A stretch of 64,000 bases of DNA from contig NZ_JACXXJ020000005.1 in assembly GCF_014926405.1 (NCBI RefSeq), forward strand, positions 935,001 to 999,000. Direction: 5' to 3'. This stretch comes from Agrobacterium vitis (GTDB taxonomy: Bacteria; Pseudomonadota; Alphaproteobacteria; Rhizobiales; Rhizobiaceae). The notes beneath the pieces are model-generated. The model searched no databases. It had not been told where the DNA came from and saw nothing but the letters and a program-made list of their open reading frames with translations. The translations under genes were made by a program, and so were the position numbers. Below, piece by piece: positions 8,192 to 17,220 of the stretch (within the stretch, counting starts at the first letter, position 1; each line of letters starts with the position of its first letter).

Positions 8192-9799
8192 ATGATGTTT
8201 TCAGACGGGACTGAGGATTATTACGACGTTCTGGTGATTGGCGCCGGATTGGCAGGGCAGACGCTGGCGTTATCTGTGGCGGGGGAAAAGCGGGTTCTCA
8301 TCGTCTGCAAATCCGATCTCGGGTCTGCCGCATCGAATTATGCCCAGGGTGGCATTTCTGCGGTCTATGCCGATGATGACACCCATGACAAGCATGTCAG
8401 CGATACGTTGATTGCCGGATGTCATCTGAACGACATCGACAATACCCGCTATATTGTTGAGAATGGTCGTAAAGCTGTCGATTGGCTGATCGAGCAAGGC
8501 GTTCCATTCACCAAACAGGATGGCGACTATCACCTGACCCGCGAAGGCGGCCATGGCGAACGGCGCATTTTGCATGTCGATGACATGACCGGTCGCGGAA
8601 TTCAGACCAGCCTGACCTCCCATCTTCTCTCTCATCCCAACATCACCGTGCTTGAGAATTGCGCAGTCACGGATCTCATCCGGGGCGACGCCGAGAAAAA
8701 CACCTGCATTGGCGCGGTCTTGATTGATCTGAAGGGTGTCGAGCGCCGCATCGCTGCCAGTTTCACGGTTTTGGCCACAGGTGGCGTCGGCCCGATTTTC
8801 TCTCATACGACATCGCCAGCTCAATCGATCGGTGACGGTATTCCTCTGGCCTGGAGAATGGGTTGCCGTGTCGCCAACCTGGAGTTCATGCAGTTCCATC
8901 CAACCTGCATGTACTATCCCGGAGGTGACGCCTTTCTGATCACGGAGGCCGTTCGGGGCGAAGGTGGCATTCTGACGCTTCCCGATGGGTACCGCTTCAT
9001 GGCCGATTATGATGAGCGCGCAGAGCTTGCGCCAAGAGATGTGGTCTCCAGAGCCATTTACAGCGAGATGAAGAAAAACGGCATTCCATCCGTCAATCTC
9101 GACATCAGCCATAAGCCAGCGGAATTCATCAAGGGTCATTTCCCGAACATCTACCAGAAGTGTCTGGAGCGGGGGATCGATATGACGAAGGAGCCAATCC
9201 CGGTGACGCCCGCTTCGCATTATACCTGCGGTGGTGTCTATGCCGAGATAGACGGACGAACGGATGTCGATCGCCTGTATTGCCTCGGGGAAGCCGCCTA
9301 TACCGGCTTGCACGGCGCCAACCGGCTTGCATCCAACTCCCTGCTGGAATGTGTGGTCATGGCACGGGCCGCGTCACTGGATATCTTGAGCGGCAGCGAC
9401 CTGCTGAACGTCTCGCTGGCACCGGCCAAACAGCATCCGCATATCATGGCGGCGGATGGAATGAAGCGTGATGCCATGGTGCTGATCAAGCAGGAAATCA
9501 GAACCGTGATGTGGAATTATGTTGGTATTGTCCGCAGCCTGGATTCGCTTCACGCGGCCCGCAGAAGGATTGACCTGCTTCATTCGGAAGTCGAGGCGAT
9601 GTTGACATCGCATCCCCACTCTTTCGACCTCAGCGACTTGCACAACATGGTGGTGACGGCGCGGATTGTCATCGACAGCGCCTTGTTGCGGTCTGAAAGT
9701 CGCGGCTGTCATTACAACAGCGACTTTCCAAATTCTCGTCAGGAGTCCGGCCCTACCGTCCTCTGCTTGGCTGACCAACACGCCAGCGTCGCGGCATAG
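8192..9799 (+). CDS. nadB: L-aspartate oxidase
   Basis: A flavoprotein that oxidises L-aspartate to iminoaspartate, the first step of de novo NAD synthesis. The FAD-binding VIGAGLAGQTLAL lies at about residues 15-27. Other succinate dehydrogenase/NadB motifs are SNYAQGGISAV, the HTTSPAQSIGDGIPLAWRMG region, and the active-site HGANRLASNSLLE near residue 380. The length of 535 is normal. A GGGGGGAG ribosome site precedes the ATG at 8192, and the second ATG is adjacent. nadA and nadC are not beside it. Instead a TauE-type membrane gene follows after eleven bases. Confidence 0.93.
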   Translation: MMFSDGTEDYYDVLVIGAGLAGQTLALSVAGEKRVLIVCKSDLGSAASNYAQGGISAVYADDDTHDKHVSDTLIAGCHLNDIDNTRYIVENGRKAVDWLIEQGVPFTKQDGDYHLTREGGHGERRILHVDDMTGRGIQTSLTSHLLSHPNITVLENCAVTDLIRGDAEKNTCIGAVLIDLKGVERRIAASFTVLATGGVGPIFSHTTSPAQSIGDGIPLAWRMGCRVANLEFMQFHPTCMYYPGGDAFLITEAVRGEGGILTLPDGYRFMADYDERAELAPRDVVSRAIYSEMKKNGIPSVNLDISHKPAEFIKGHFPNIYQKCLERGIDMTKEPIPVTPASHYTCGGVYAEIDGRTDVDRLYCLGEAAYTGLHGANRLASNSLLECVVMARAASLDILSGSDLLNVSLAPAKQHPHIMAADGMKRDAMVLIKQEIRTVMWNYVGIVRSLDSLHAARRRIDLLHSEVEAMLTSHPHSFDLSDLHNMVVTARIVIDSALLRSESRGCHYNSDFPNSRQESGPTVLCLADQHASVAA

Positions 9800-9810
9800 G
9801 ATTAAACACG

Positions 9811-10545
9811 ATGTTGATGAGTGTTATAGGCGTTCCCTTCGGCGCGTTGCTCGGGACGGCGGGAGGCTTCCTGGGAACCGGAGGCGGGACATTTGCAATC
9901 CCGCTCCTGGTTTTATTTGCGGCCTATGACCAGAAGCTGGCCCAAGGGACAGCTTTGGTCATGGTTGTCACCAATGTTCTCTATGCCCTGGTGAAATACC
10001 GCAACAAGGGCAGCTTCGATCTCAAGACGGCCCTTGTGCTGGCTGTCAGTGGCAGCGTCACGTCGGCGATCAGCTCTCTCTGGGCCTTATCGCTGTCGAG
10101 CGAGACATTGAAGCTCTGGTATGGCGTGTTTTTGATGTTGCTCGCGGCGTTTGTCGCCATCACGCGAAACATAAAATTCGTCTCACATGGCCTTGATTAT
10201 CGATGGGCCTTCTTGCCAGGCGCGATTGGCGGCATATCGCTCGGCTTGTTTGGGGTGGGAGGCGCCATGCTGGCCGTTCCCTTGTTGGTGATGTTCTACG
10301 GGCATTCCCAGGTTCGGGCGCAAGGCTTGGGACTGGCGCTGGCGCTGCCGGGATGCAGCATCAGCCTGATGCAATACGGCTATTATGGCCATGTCGATTG
10401 GACCCTCGGCCTCATGTTGGCAATCGGCGGGCTTTTAGGCGTGCCAGCAGGCGTTCATTTGGCCCATAAGGTTGATGAACGCACCCTGGTTCTGTCGTTT
10501 TGCACATTGCTGATTGCAGCGGGCCTGCTTGTCATCGTCAAATAG
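9811..10545 (+). CDS. TauE/SafE family membrane transporter
   Basis: A 244-residue membrane protein of the sulfite exporter TauE/SafE family (COG0730). The two family repeats are visible: GTAGGFLGTGGGTFAIPLL near residues 10-28, and GAIGGISLGLFGVGGAMLAV near 136-155, each glycine-rich and leading a membrane bundle. Such proteins are thought to export small anions such as sulfite or sulfoacetate; the substrate here is unknown. The eleven-base gap from nadB suggests an operon with it. Confidence 0.85.
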   Translation: MLMSVIGVPFGALLGTAGGFLGTGGGTFAIPLLVLFAAYDQKLAQGTALVMVVTNVLYALVKYRNKGSFDLKTALVLAVSGSVTSAISSLWALSLSSETLKLWYGVFLMLLAAFVAITRNIKFVSHGLDYRWAFLPGAIGGISLGLFGVGGAMLAVPLLVMFYGHSQVRAQGLGLALALPGCSISLMQYGYYGHVDWTLGLMLAIGGLLGVPAGVHLAHKVDERTLVLSFCTLLIAAGLLVIVK

Positions 10546-10547
10546 CC

Positions 10548-10584
10548 GCAGCACCTCGCGCCGGATGAAGGCGCGAGGTGCTGC
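10548..10584. terminator. Bidirectional terminator hairpin
   Basis: A perfect 15-base inverted repeat, GCAGCACCTCGCGCC with its complement, around a seven-base loop. It lies exactly between the convergent TauE-type gene and panB. The T-rich flank is modest (CGTCTCTTT). Confidence 0.75.
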
Positions 10585-10598
10585 CGTCTCTTTAGCGG

Positions 10599-11423
10599 TT
10601 ACGATTTACGCGGCTGGAACGTATGCTCCGGCCCGGGAAATTGCCGCGACTTAACCTCGGTCGCATAGTCTTCCACGGCCTTTGAAATCACCCCGGCCAG
10701 TTCGGCATAATGCTTGACGAAGCGCGGTTTGAAATCGTTGAACAGGCCCAGCATGTCGTCCGAGACCAGGATCTGGCCATCGCAGGCAGGCGAGGCGCCG
10801 ATGCCGATGGTGGGGATGGCAAGGGTCTGGGTTATGTCCCGCGCCAAAGGCTCCACGGTGCCTTCGATGACCAGCGCGAAAGCGCCTGCCTTGGCTATGG
10901 CGGTGGCGTCGGCCCGGATCTTGTCGGCTTCCGCCTCATCATGGCCTTTGGAGCGGTAGCCGCCTGATGTGTTGACCTGCTGCGGCATCAGCCCGACATG
11001 GCCCAGCACGGGAATGCCGCGCTCCACCAGAAAGGCGACGGTCTCGGCCATTTCCGTGCCGCCTTCCAGCTTGATGCCATCGCAGCCGGTTTCCTTCATG
11101 ATCCGTGCCGCATTGCGGAAGGCCTGTTCCCTGGATTCCTGATAGGAGCCGAACGGCATATCGACGATCACGCAGGCGTGATTGACTCCACGTAACACGG
11201 CTTGCCCATGGGCAATCATCATCTCCAGGGTGACGCCAACCGTGGTGTCCAACCCGTACAGCACCATGCCAAGGCTGTCGCCGACCAGCAGCAGATCGCA
11301 ATGCGCATCCATCAGCCGCGCCATCGGCGTGGTATAGGCGGTGAGGGAGACAATTGGGCGCTGATGCTTCAGCGCGGCAATGGTGGTGGGCGTCAGGCGT
11401 TTCTGGCGGGGCGGGGCGCTCAC
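10599..11423 (-). CDS. panB: 3-methyl-2-oxobutanoate hydroxymethyltransferase
   Basis: Converts alpha-ketoisovalerate and methylene-tetrahydrofolate to ketopantoate, the first committed pantothenate step. It is a TIM-barrel enzyme of 274 residues. Magnesium and substrate motifs are readable: [13 protein letters not shown] (about 45-57), IVDMPFGSY (about 87-95), and the later CDGIKLEGG and GVISKAVE regions. The ATG overlaps the panC stop by four bases, so panC-panB form a coupled operon. An upstream ORF on the same strand in another frame is a shadow. Confidence 0.95.
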   Translation of the reverse strand: MSAPPRQKRLTPTTIAALKHQRPIVSLTAYTTPMARLMDAHCDLLLVGDSLGMVLYGLDTTVGVTLEMMIAHGQAVLRGVNHACVIVDMPFGSYQESREQAFRNAARIMKETGCDGIKLEGGTEMAETVAFLVERGIPVLGHVGLMPQQVNTSGGYRSKGHDEAEADKIRADATAIAKAGAFALVIEGTVEPLARDITQTLAIPTIGIGASPACDGQILVSDDMLGLFNDFKPRFVKHYAELAGVISKAVEDYATEVKSRQFPGPEHTFQPRKS

Positions 11424-12289
11424 TCGGCGGCTTCCTTCTTGCTTTTGATGGTGATGACCCGGTTATCCAGCAGCTTGGTCGTGCCGATCTGCACGTAAAG
11501 CAGCACCAGAAACGGCTGGTCCAGGTGGGGCAGAGTGGCCAGCGTATCGGGGTGACGCACGGCGACCACATCGGGCTTTGCCTGCGGCTCCCGGGCAATG
11601 AAGGCGGCAAGGGCTGCTTCCATCTCCGCCGCATCGCGCATACCGGCGCGATAGAGCCGTTCCGCCTCATCCAGCGCCTTTGGCACGATGGTGGCGGCAG
11701 CGCGCTGCTCCTCGGTCAGGTAGACATTGCGCGATGAGCAGGCCAGCCCATCGGCCTCGCGCACGGTTGCCACCGGCACGACACGCACCGGCATGGCGAG
11801 ATCGTCCACCATGCGACGGATGATTGCCACCTGCTGATAATCCTTCTCGCCAAAATAGGCGGCATTCGGCTGGACGATGTTGAACAGCTTGGTGACGACG
11901 GTTGCCACCCCAGCAAAATGGCCGGGCCGGGCCTTGCCTTCCAGCTCACCGCCAAGCCCAGGCAGATCAACAACAGTCTCCATCGGACGCGGATACATGT
12001 CGGCCACGCCAGGCGCGAACAGGAAATCGACGCCTGCCGCCTCCAGCATTCCACTGTCGCGGGCGAGATCGCGGGGGTATTTCTCCAGATCCTCGCCCTT
12101 GCCAAATTGCAGCGGGTTGACGAAGATCGACACAACGGTCACGGCATTTTCGGCCTTGGCTTGGGCGACCAGCGTCAGGTGACCCTTATGCAGATAGCCC
12201 ATGGTCGGCACGAAGCCGATGGATTTTCCAGCCTTGCGGCATGCGTCGAGCCTTTGGCGCAGCGCTGCAATCGTGTTGATAATCTCCAT
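11420..12289 (-). CDS. panC: Pantothenate synthetase
   Basis: ATP-dependent condensation of pantoate with beta-alanine. A nucleotidyltransferase-fold protein of 289 residues. The HIGH-type motif appears as [14 protein letters not shown] (about 28-41), then [11 protein letters not shown] (about 54-64), FGEKDYQQ (about 145-152) and the KMSKS-like SSRNVYLT (about 185-192). It is first in the panC-panB operon. pncA lies 44 bases upstream on the same strand and may share its transcript, which would link NAD salvage and CoA precursor genes. Confidence 0.95.
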   Translation of the reverse strand: MEIINTIAALRQRLDACRKAGKSIGFVPTMGYLHKGHLTLVAQAKAENAVTVVSIFVNPLQFGKGEDLEKYPRDLARDSGMLEAAGVDFLFAPGVADMYPRPMETVVDLPGLGGELEGKARPGHFAGVATVVTKLFNIVQPNAAYFGEKDYQQVAIIRRMVDDLAMPVRVVPVATVREADGLACSSRNVYLTEEQRAAATIVPKALDEAERLYRAGMRDAAEMEAALAAFIAREPQAKPDVVAVRHPDTLATLPHLDQPFLVLLYVQIGTTKLLDNRVITIKSKKEAAE

Positions 12290-12333
12290 GGCGGCCCTCC
12301 CGAACCCATTCTTTTTGCAGGTGCAGATGTTTC

Positions 12334-12960
12334 TTAGGCGAGGACATCCGCGCTGGTGATAAGCCTTGCGCCGTGAGCCTGCATGTCGGCAATCGCCGCC
12401 TCCACCGTCTGCGGATCGATGCCCCGGCTGCCATCGATAATCAAGCGCACCGTCACGCCCGGCAGCATGTCCAGCGCATCCAGCACGGAAAACTTGACGC
12501 AGTAATCGGTGGCAAGGCCCATGACATCCAGTTCGGTGACGCCATTGTCGATCAGCCAGGTGCCAAGGCCGGTCAGGGCAGACTGATCGTTGTCGCGGAA
12601 CGCCGAATAGCTATCCACCAGCGGATTCAGCCCTTTCTTCTGCACATGATCAATCCGGGAGAGGTCGAGGCCGGGGTGAAACTCGGCATCCACGGTCCCC
12701 TGTACGCAATGGTCCGGCCACATCATCTGCGGCTTTCCGGAAAGGGTACCCAGTTCGAAAACCTTGGCGCCGGGATGCTGGGAGGCGAAGCTGCCGTGAT
12801 TGGCCGGATGCCAGTCCTGCGAGGCGACGATCAGGTCATAGGCCCCGCTGGCCATTAGGGCATTGGCGATTGGGACGATCTGATCGCCTTCCGCCACCGG
12901 CAGATTGCCGCCCGGGCAAAAGCCGTTCTGGATATCGATGAGAAGCAGCGCCTTGGTCAT
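12334..12960 (-). CDS. pncA: Nicotinamidase/pyrazinamidase
   Basis: Hydrolyses nicotinamide to nicotinate for NAD salvage. An isochorismatase-fold protein of 208 residues. The catalytic Asp is in [13 protein letters not shown] (residue 8 or so), the metal-binding run is [14 protein letters not shown], and the catalytic Cys is in [13 protein letters not shown]. The frame is open for twelve codons further upstream, but the ATG at 12960 follows a perfect GGAGGG, so I use that start. The gene is transcribed toward panCB. Confidence 0.94.
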   Translation of the reverse strand: MTKALLLIDIQNGFCPGGNLPVAEGDQIVPIANALMASGAYDLIVASQDWHPANHGSFASQHPGAKVFELGTLSGKPQMMWPDHCVQGTVDAEFHPGLDLSRIDHVQKKGLNPLVDSYSAFRDNDQSALTGLGTWLIDNGVTELDVMGLATDYCVKFSVLDALDMLPGVTVRLIIDGSRGIDPQTVEAAIADMQAHGARLITSADVLA

Positions 12961-13144
12961 GATCCCTCCTGCTGATTTTGCGCCAGACCATGGCAAGGCC
13001 GATCGATGCGCGCAAGGGTATGGGTAAGAGTATTTGGTCTCAAAATTTGATTTGCCGGTAAGATCGGTAGGAACCTAACGGTCGCTCATGCGTTTGCAGT
13101 TTACCTATGCGTAAATTTTTGACGCAGCCCCGCTTATTTTCAAC

Positions 13145-15496
13145 ATGCATCGGATTTGTCCTATGATCCTCATCGTTACAGCGGTCGTTTTCGCCGTCAT
13201 CGGGCTCGCGCTCGGCGGCGGAGGCGGCTATCTCCTGTCGCTCGGCGGTAGCCCGTTTTACCTCATCGCCGGTCTTGCCTTCATTCTCGTTGCACTGCTG
13301 CTGGTGATGCGCAAGGCGGCTGCTCTGTGGATCTATGGGCTGTTCATTCTCGGCTGCCTGGGCTGGGCGATCTGGGAGGTCGGCTTCGACTGGTGGCAGC
13401 TTGGCACGCGCGGCGGGCTGGTTATCGTGCTCGGCTTTGTGCTGCTATTGCCCGCCGTCCGCCGCAGGCTTGGACCGCTGCACCGCCGCGAAGGCGGCAT
13501 TGCCGCCAGCGCCTGGCCGGTAGCGCTGCCGGTGCTGGTCGCGCTCGTTGTCGCGGGCTATTCGATGACCCAGGACCCCTATGACAAGCCCGGCACGCTG
13601 CCGATGGATGTGGCCAGCGCAACGCCCTCCTATGGCGGCGACATGGCCGATGGCGAATGGCATCAATATGGCCGCACACCCTATGGTCAGCGATATTCGC
13701 CGCTCAGCCAAATCACCACCGACAATGTCAAGACGCTGAAGACCGCCTGGACCTACCAGACCGGCGATGTGAAACTGCCCGGCGATGTTGGCGAGACCAC
13801 CTATCAGGTCACGCCGCTGAAAGTGGGCGACACGCTCTATCTCTGCACCCCGCACAATTGGGCCATTGCCGTGGATGCGGCGACCGGCAAGCAGAAATGG
13901 AAATATGACCCCAATGTCGGCCTGAACCCGGATCGCCAGCACCAGACCTGCCGTGGTGTCACCTATTATGCCGATCCCGCGGCCACAGCTGGTGCGCCCT
14001 GCGCCACCCGCGTCTATCTTCCGACCTCGGATGCACGACTGATCGCGCTCGATGCCGCCAATGGCAACGTCTGCGAGAGCTTTGCCGACAAGGGTACGCT
14101 GCATCTGGAACAGGGCATGCCCTATAATCCGGCTGGCTATTACTATTCCACTTCTCCGCCGGTGATTGCGGCTGGCAAGATCATCATTGGTGGGGCGGTC
14201 AACGACAACTATTCCACCAAGGAACAATCCGGCGTGATCCGCGCCTTCGACGTCCAGACCGGCGCGCTGGTGTGGAACTGGGACAGCGGCAATCCGGGCC
14301 AGACCCAACCGCTGCCCGAAGGCCAGACATACACCGCCAACTCGCCGAATAGCTGGTCAGTATTCTCGGTCGATGAACAGTTGGGCCTCGTCTATATCCC
14401 GCTTGGCAATCAGGTGCCGGACCAGTTGGGCATGAACCGCAGCGCCAATGTGGAGAAATATTCTTCCTCGGTCGTGGCGCTGGACCTCAATACCGGTGCC
14501 GACCGGTGGGTACAGCAATTCGTCCATCACGATCTCTGGGACATGGATGTTCCCGCCCAGCCCGTGCTGCTCGATATTACCCGCGAAGGCACCACTGTTC
14601 CGGCGCTCGTTGCCTCCACCAAGCAGGGCGATGTCTATGTGCTGGACCGGCGCACCGGCCAGCCGATCATTCCGATCAAGGAACTTCCAGCCCCCGGCGG
14701 CACTATTCCAGAAGATCATGCCTCGCCAACCCAGCCGATTTCGGCCTTAAGCTTCCGTCCACCGAAGCTGGAAGAGCGCAATATGTGGGGCGTGACGCTG
14801 CTCGATCAGCTGGCCTGCCGCATCAAATTCCATCAGTTGCGCTATGACGGCCAATATACCCCGCCATCGTTGCAGGGCTCGATCATCTATCCCGGCAATT
14901 TCGGCACGTTCAACTGGGGTTCGGTTGCTGTCGATCCGGAAAAACAGGTGATGTTCGGCATGCCGACCTATCTGGCCTTCACCTCGCAGCTTGTGCCGCG
15001 TGATCAGGTTCCGGCCAAGGGCCAGGGCGAAAAAGGCTCTGAACAGGGGCTGAACCGCAATGATGGCGCACCTTATGCTGTCAAGATGGGTCCGTTCCTG
15101 TCGCCCATCGGCGTTCCCTGCCAGGCCCCGCCATGGGGTACGGTTGCCGCTGTCGATCTGAAGACCGGCAAGATCGCCTATCAGCACCGCAATGGCACCG
15201 TGCACGACATGACACCGCTGCCGCTCCCCTTCACGGTCGGCGTACCCGGTATCGGCGGGCCGATGATTACCAAGGGTGGCGTCGCTTTCCTCGGTGCTGC
15301 CGTCGATAATTATCTGCGTGCCTATGACCTCGCCACCGGCAAGGTTCTCTGGGAAGGCAGGCTTCCGGCTGGCGGCCAGGCGACACCGATGAGCTACGAG
15401 CTGAACGGCAAGCAATATGTTGTGATGGTTGCAGGCGGCCACGGCTCTATTGGTACCAAGCCGGGGGATTACGTGATCGCCTATACGCTGCCGTAA
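13145..15496 (+). CDS. gcd: Membrane-bound PQQ-dependent glucose dehydrogenase
   Basis: Oxidises aldoses such as glucose to lactones in the periplasm and passes electrons to ubiquinone. The N-terminal 140 residues hold about five membrane segments, as in E. coli Gcd. The remainder is an eight-bladed PQQ propeller starting WHQYGRTPYGQRYSPL. Tryptophan-docking motifs recur, and the catalytic Asp is in VHHDLWDMDVPAQPVL. The length of 783 is normal. A second ATG at 13163 is possible. No PQQ biosynthesis genes are in the window, so activity depends on PQQ made or acquired elsewhere. Confidence 0.93.
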   Translation: MHRICPMILIVTAVVFAVIGLALGGGGGYLLSLGGSPFYLIAGLAFILVALLLVMRKAAALWIYGLFILGCLGWAIWEVGFDWWQLGTRGGLVIVLGFVLLLPAVRRRLGPLHRREGGIAASAWPVALPVLVALVVAGYSMTQDPYDKPGTLPMDVASATPSYGGDMADGEWHQYGRTPYGQRYSPLSQITTDNVKTLKTAWTYQTGDVKLPGDVGETTYQVTPLKVGDTLYLCTPHNWAIAVDAATGKQKWKYDPNVGLNPDRQHQTCRGVTYYADPAATAGAPCATRVYLPTSDARLIALDAANGNVCESFADKGTLHLEQGMPYNPAGYYYSTSPPVIAAGKIIIGGAVNDNYSTKEQSGVIRAFDVQTGALVWNWDSGNPGQTQPLPEGQTYTANSPNSWSVFSVDEQLGLVYIPLGNQVPDQLGMNRSANVEKYSSSVVALDLNTGADRWVQQFVHHDLWDMDVPAQPVLLDITREGTTVPALVASTKQGDVYVLDRRTGQPIIPIKELPAPGGTIPEDHASPTQPISALSFRPPKLEERNMWGVTLLDQLACRIKFHQLRYDGQYTPPSLQGSIIYPGNFGTFNWGSVAVDPEKQVMFGMPTYLAFTSQLVPRDQVPAKGQGEKGSEQGLNRNDGAPYAVKMGPFLSPIGVPCQAPPWGTVAAVDLKTGKIAYQHRNGTVHDMTPLPLPFTVGVPGIGGPMITKGGVAFLGAAVDNYLRAYDLATGKVLWEGRLPAGGQATPMSYELNGKQYVVMVAGGHGSIGTKPGDYVIAYTLP

Positions 15497-15881
15497 ATCA
15501 CGGAAGGCATGACAATCTCCTGACCTCACATGGAGTTCAGGGGGGGCTTATTGAGTGCCAGGTTTAGCTTCGCCCCCCTCATCCGCCTGCCGGCACCTTC
15601 TCCCCCCAATCCTCAGAAAAAGAAGGGGGAGAAGAGGGCAGGAGCCGCAACGCTTGTTGCCTCCTCTCCCCAGCGGGGAGAGGTCCGCTGAGCGAAGCGG
15701 AAGCGGGGTGAGGGGGCGGTACGCACTGACCTTTACCAGATACGAGGAAAGCGGACCCCTGCCGGCTTTGACCGGGAGGGGTCTTCTTTTGAAACAATTG
15801 ATTCAAATGTCCTTCCGCTACGGCAACCAAACCTTAACCATGAAGCCGTAAAACGAATCATCAGTATAAAGGATGGTTCGT
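15497..15881. repeat. Intergenic region with a long palindromic repeat
   Basis: Bases 15572-15717 form a composite palindrome. The outer arms are GCCCCCCTCA and TGAGGGGGC. Inside are CTTCTCCCCC/GGGGGAGAAG, CTCTCCCC-AGCG-GGGGAGAG, and TCCGCTGAGCGAAGCGGA. It resembles widespread intergenic palindromes of alphaproteobacteria and can fold as a multibranch hairpin that may end gcd transcription. The rest of the gap shows nothing else before the ribosome site of the next gene. Confidence 0.6.
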
Positions 15882-16163
15882 ATGCCCAACACTGCCGCCA
15901 AGCTTGAGCCCGTCGCCTCGACGCTGGCCTTCTTCCCGCTGGCCAGCCGCCGTGACATGGTGCGCGGTGCCGCCGTGACACTGGACCGCCTGCAAGGCAA
16001 CGATGCCACCATCTACTGGCGCGCCACCTGCCGCCAGCTCGGCGCCGAACTCCTCGACCTCGGCTGCCCCGAAGACGTCATGCGCGGCGAGATCATGAAT
16101 TTCCAGGACGCCGTGCAAATGGAACTGATGTGGCTGCATCGGAATGAAGAAGCGCTGGGCTGA
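15882..16163 (+). CDS. DUF6074-like small protein
   Basis: A 93-residue soluble protein. FFPLASRRDMVRGAA near residues 16-30, IYWRATCRQLGAELLDLG in the middle and FQDAVQMELMWLH near the end match my recollection of the DUF6074 family of rhizobia, which has no known function. It has two to three predicted helices and no catalytic motif. An in-frame ATG at 15873 lies directly against AAAGGA with no spacer. The ATG at 15882 is correctly spaced from AAGGA, so I use that one. Confidence 0.6.
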   Translation: MPNTAAKLEPVASTLAFFPLASRRDMVRGAAVTLDRLQGNDATIYWRATCRQLGAELLDLGCPEDVMRGEIMNFQDAVQMELMWLHRNEEALG

Positions 16164-16386
16164 GCGTAACGGGTTATCAAGGATGACTCGAGACTGCTGG
16201 CAAATTATGCATTTATCCTCGACGTCATGCTCGGTCTTGTGCCGAGCATCTAAGCACGTTAATTTACTCCAACAACGTCAATGACTTATTTGGCGACAGC
16301 AGACCCTCGGGGGCAGGCCCGAGGGTGACGAAATGCCGAGATCTGGGTTTGTCAATAAACTGGGTCATCAAGGATGACTGTTCACG
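16164..16386. repeat. Short element bounded by 17-base direct repeats
   Basis: GGTTATCAAGGATGACT at 16172 and GGTCATCAAGGATGACT at 16363 differ at one base and bracket about 175 bases. Between them are two palindromes: TGCTCGGTCTTGTGCCGAGCA near 16230, and ACCCTCGGGGGCAGGCCCGAGGGT near 16304. The arrangement is like a small REP/BIME-type or miniature mobile element. It abuts the 3' end of the vapC-like gene. Confidence 0.45.
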
Positions 16387-16809
16387 TCACGCAGCCCAAG
16401 GGTTGATCAGCACGACGCCGGTCCCCTCAAAATCCTGAATATTGCGTGTCACAACTGCTAGCCCATGCACCAAGGCCGTCGCTGCGATAAGCGCATCACT
16501 CTCGTTACGGCGATCCGGGATATGCAGATGGGCGCAGCGCGTCGCCACTGCATCGTCGATAACCAGAATTCGTTCGGCAAATTCTGGACGAACCCGACCA
16601 TCCATCCATGTCCGCAAACGAGAACCCTGCGCCGCATCGCGCCGCTGAAGGCTCAATATGCCACGCTCCAGTTCCAGGATGGTAATCGCTGAAATGAACA
16701 GGGTGCGAGAATCCTGCGCACCAATCCATTCCGTCACATTCCGGTCTGCCTTGCCATCTCCCACTTTGCGCAGTTCCGAGACGACATTCGTGTCCAGCAG
16801 ATAGTTCAA
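16387..16809 (-). CDS. vapC: PIN-domain toxin of a VapBC-type module
   Basis: A 140-residue PIN ribonuclease. The acidic active-site residues can be placed: Asp in YLLDTNVVSEL (residue 6), Glu in TILELERGI, Asp in NESDALIAATAL and Asp in VVTRNIQDFEG. VapC toxins cut tRNA or rRNA and are neutralised by the cognate antitoxin. The ATG overlaps the antitoxin stop by four bases, the usual antitoxin-first coupled arrangement. It resembles the FitB/VapC subgroup common in rhizobia. Confidence 0.9.
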   Translation of the reverse strand: MNYLLDTNVVSELRKVGDGKADRNVTEWIGAQDSRTLFISAITILELERGILSLQRRDAAQGSRLRTWMDGRVRPEFAERILVIDDAVATRCAHLHIPDRRNESDALIAATALVHGLAVVTRNIQDFEGTGVVLINPWAA

Positions 16810-17060
16810 GACAAATCGACCTCGCGGCCCGAAACCATGACGCGCGGCGGATCGAAATCGATGGACGACAAGCCGGGCATGGACAGAGCCTCAACAAGGT
16901 TACGGCGTTTGCCGGTCAACCGCTCGAAATCCTCATAGGTCATCAGCACATGCGATGGTCTGCCGCGATCCGTAATGACAACAGGCCCCGTCTCAGCAGC
17001 GCGTTTTGCGCGGCTGACGTCTTGATTGAGTTCTCGGCTGGTTAAACAGTTTGCGGCCAT
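16806..17060 (-). CDS. Phd/YefM family antitoxin
   Basis: An 84-residue antitoxin with the Phd/YefM pattern. The start MAANCLTSRELNQDVSRAKR forms the DNA-binding N terminus, followed by GPVVITDRGRPSHVLMTYEDFERL. The C-terminal tail (about residues 60-84) is the likely toxin-binding part. GGAGG five bases before the ATG at 17060 decides the start over the ATG at 17072. It is co-transcribed with the downstream vapC and probably autoregulated through the palindrome at 17078-17091. Confidence 0.88.
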   Translation of the reverse strand: MAANCLTSRELNQDVSRAKRAAETGPVVITDRGRPSHVLMTYEDFERLTGKRRNLVEALSMPGLSSIDFDPPRVMVSGREVDLS

Positions 17061-17077
17061 TGCAGCCTCCATGTAGG

Positions 17078-17091
17078 TATGTAACTACATA
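17078..17091. promoter_or_regulatory. Probable antitoxin operator
   Basis: TATGTA-AC-TACATA, a perfect six-base inverted repeat eighteen bases upstream of the antitoxin start. Position and symmetry fit autoregulation by a Phd/YefM-type dimer. Confidence 0.6.
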
Positions 17092-17220
17092 TAGCCTTTG
17101 TCTGTATTTGATGCAAGACTGAAGTGCTTCTGAATTTTGAAAGTGGTACGGCTGGTGGCTGATCGATTGAAGCGCCACCAGCATTTCATTGGGTCCAGAA
17201 CAGCTTTACCAATCCCCGTT

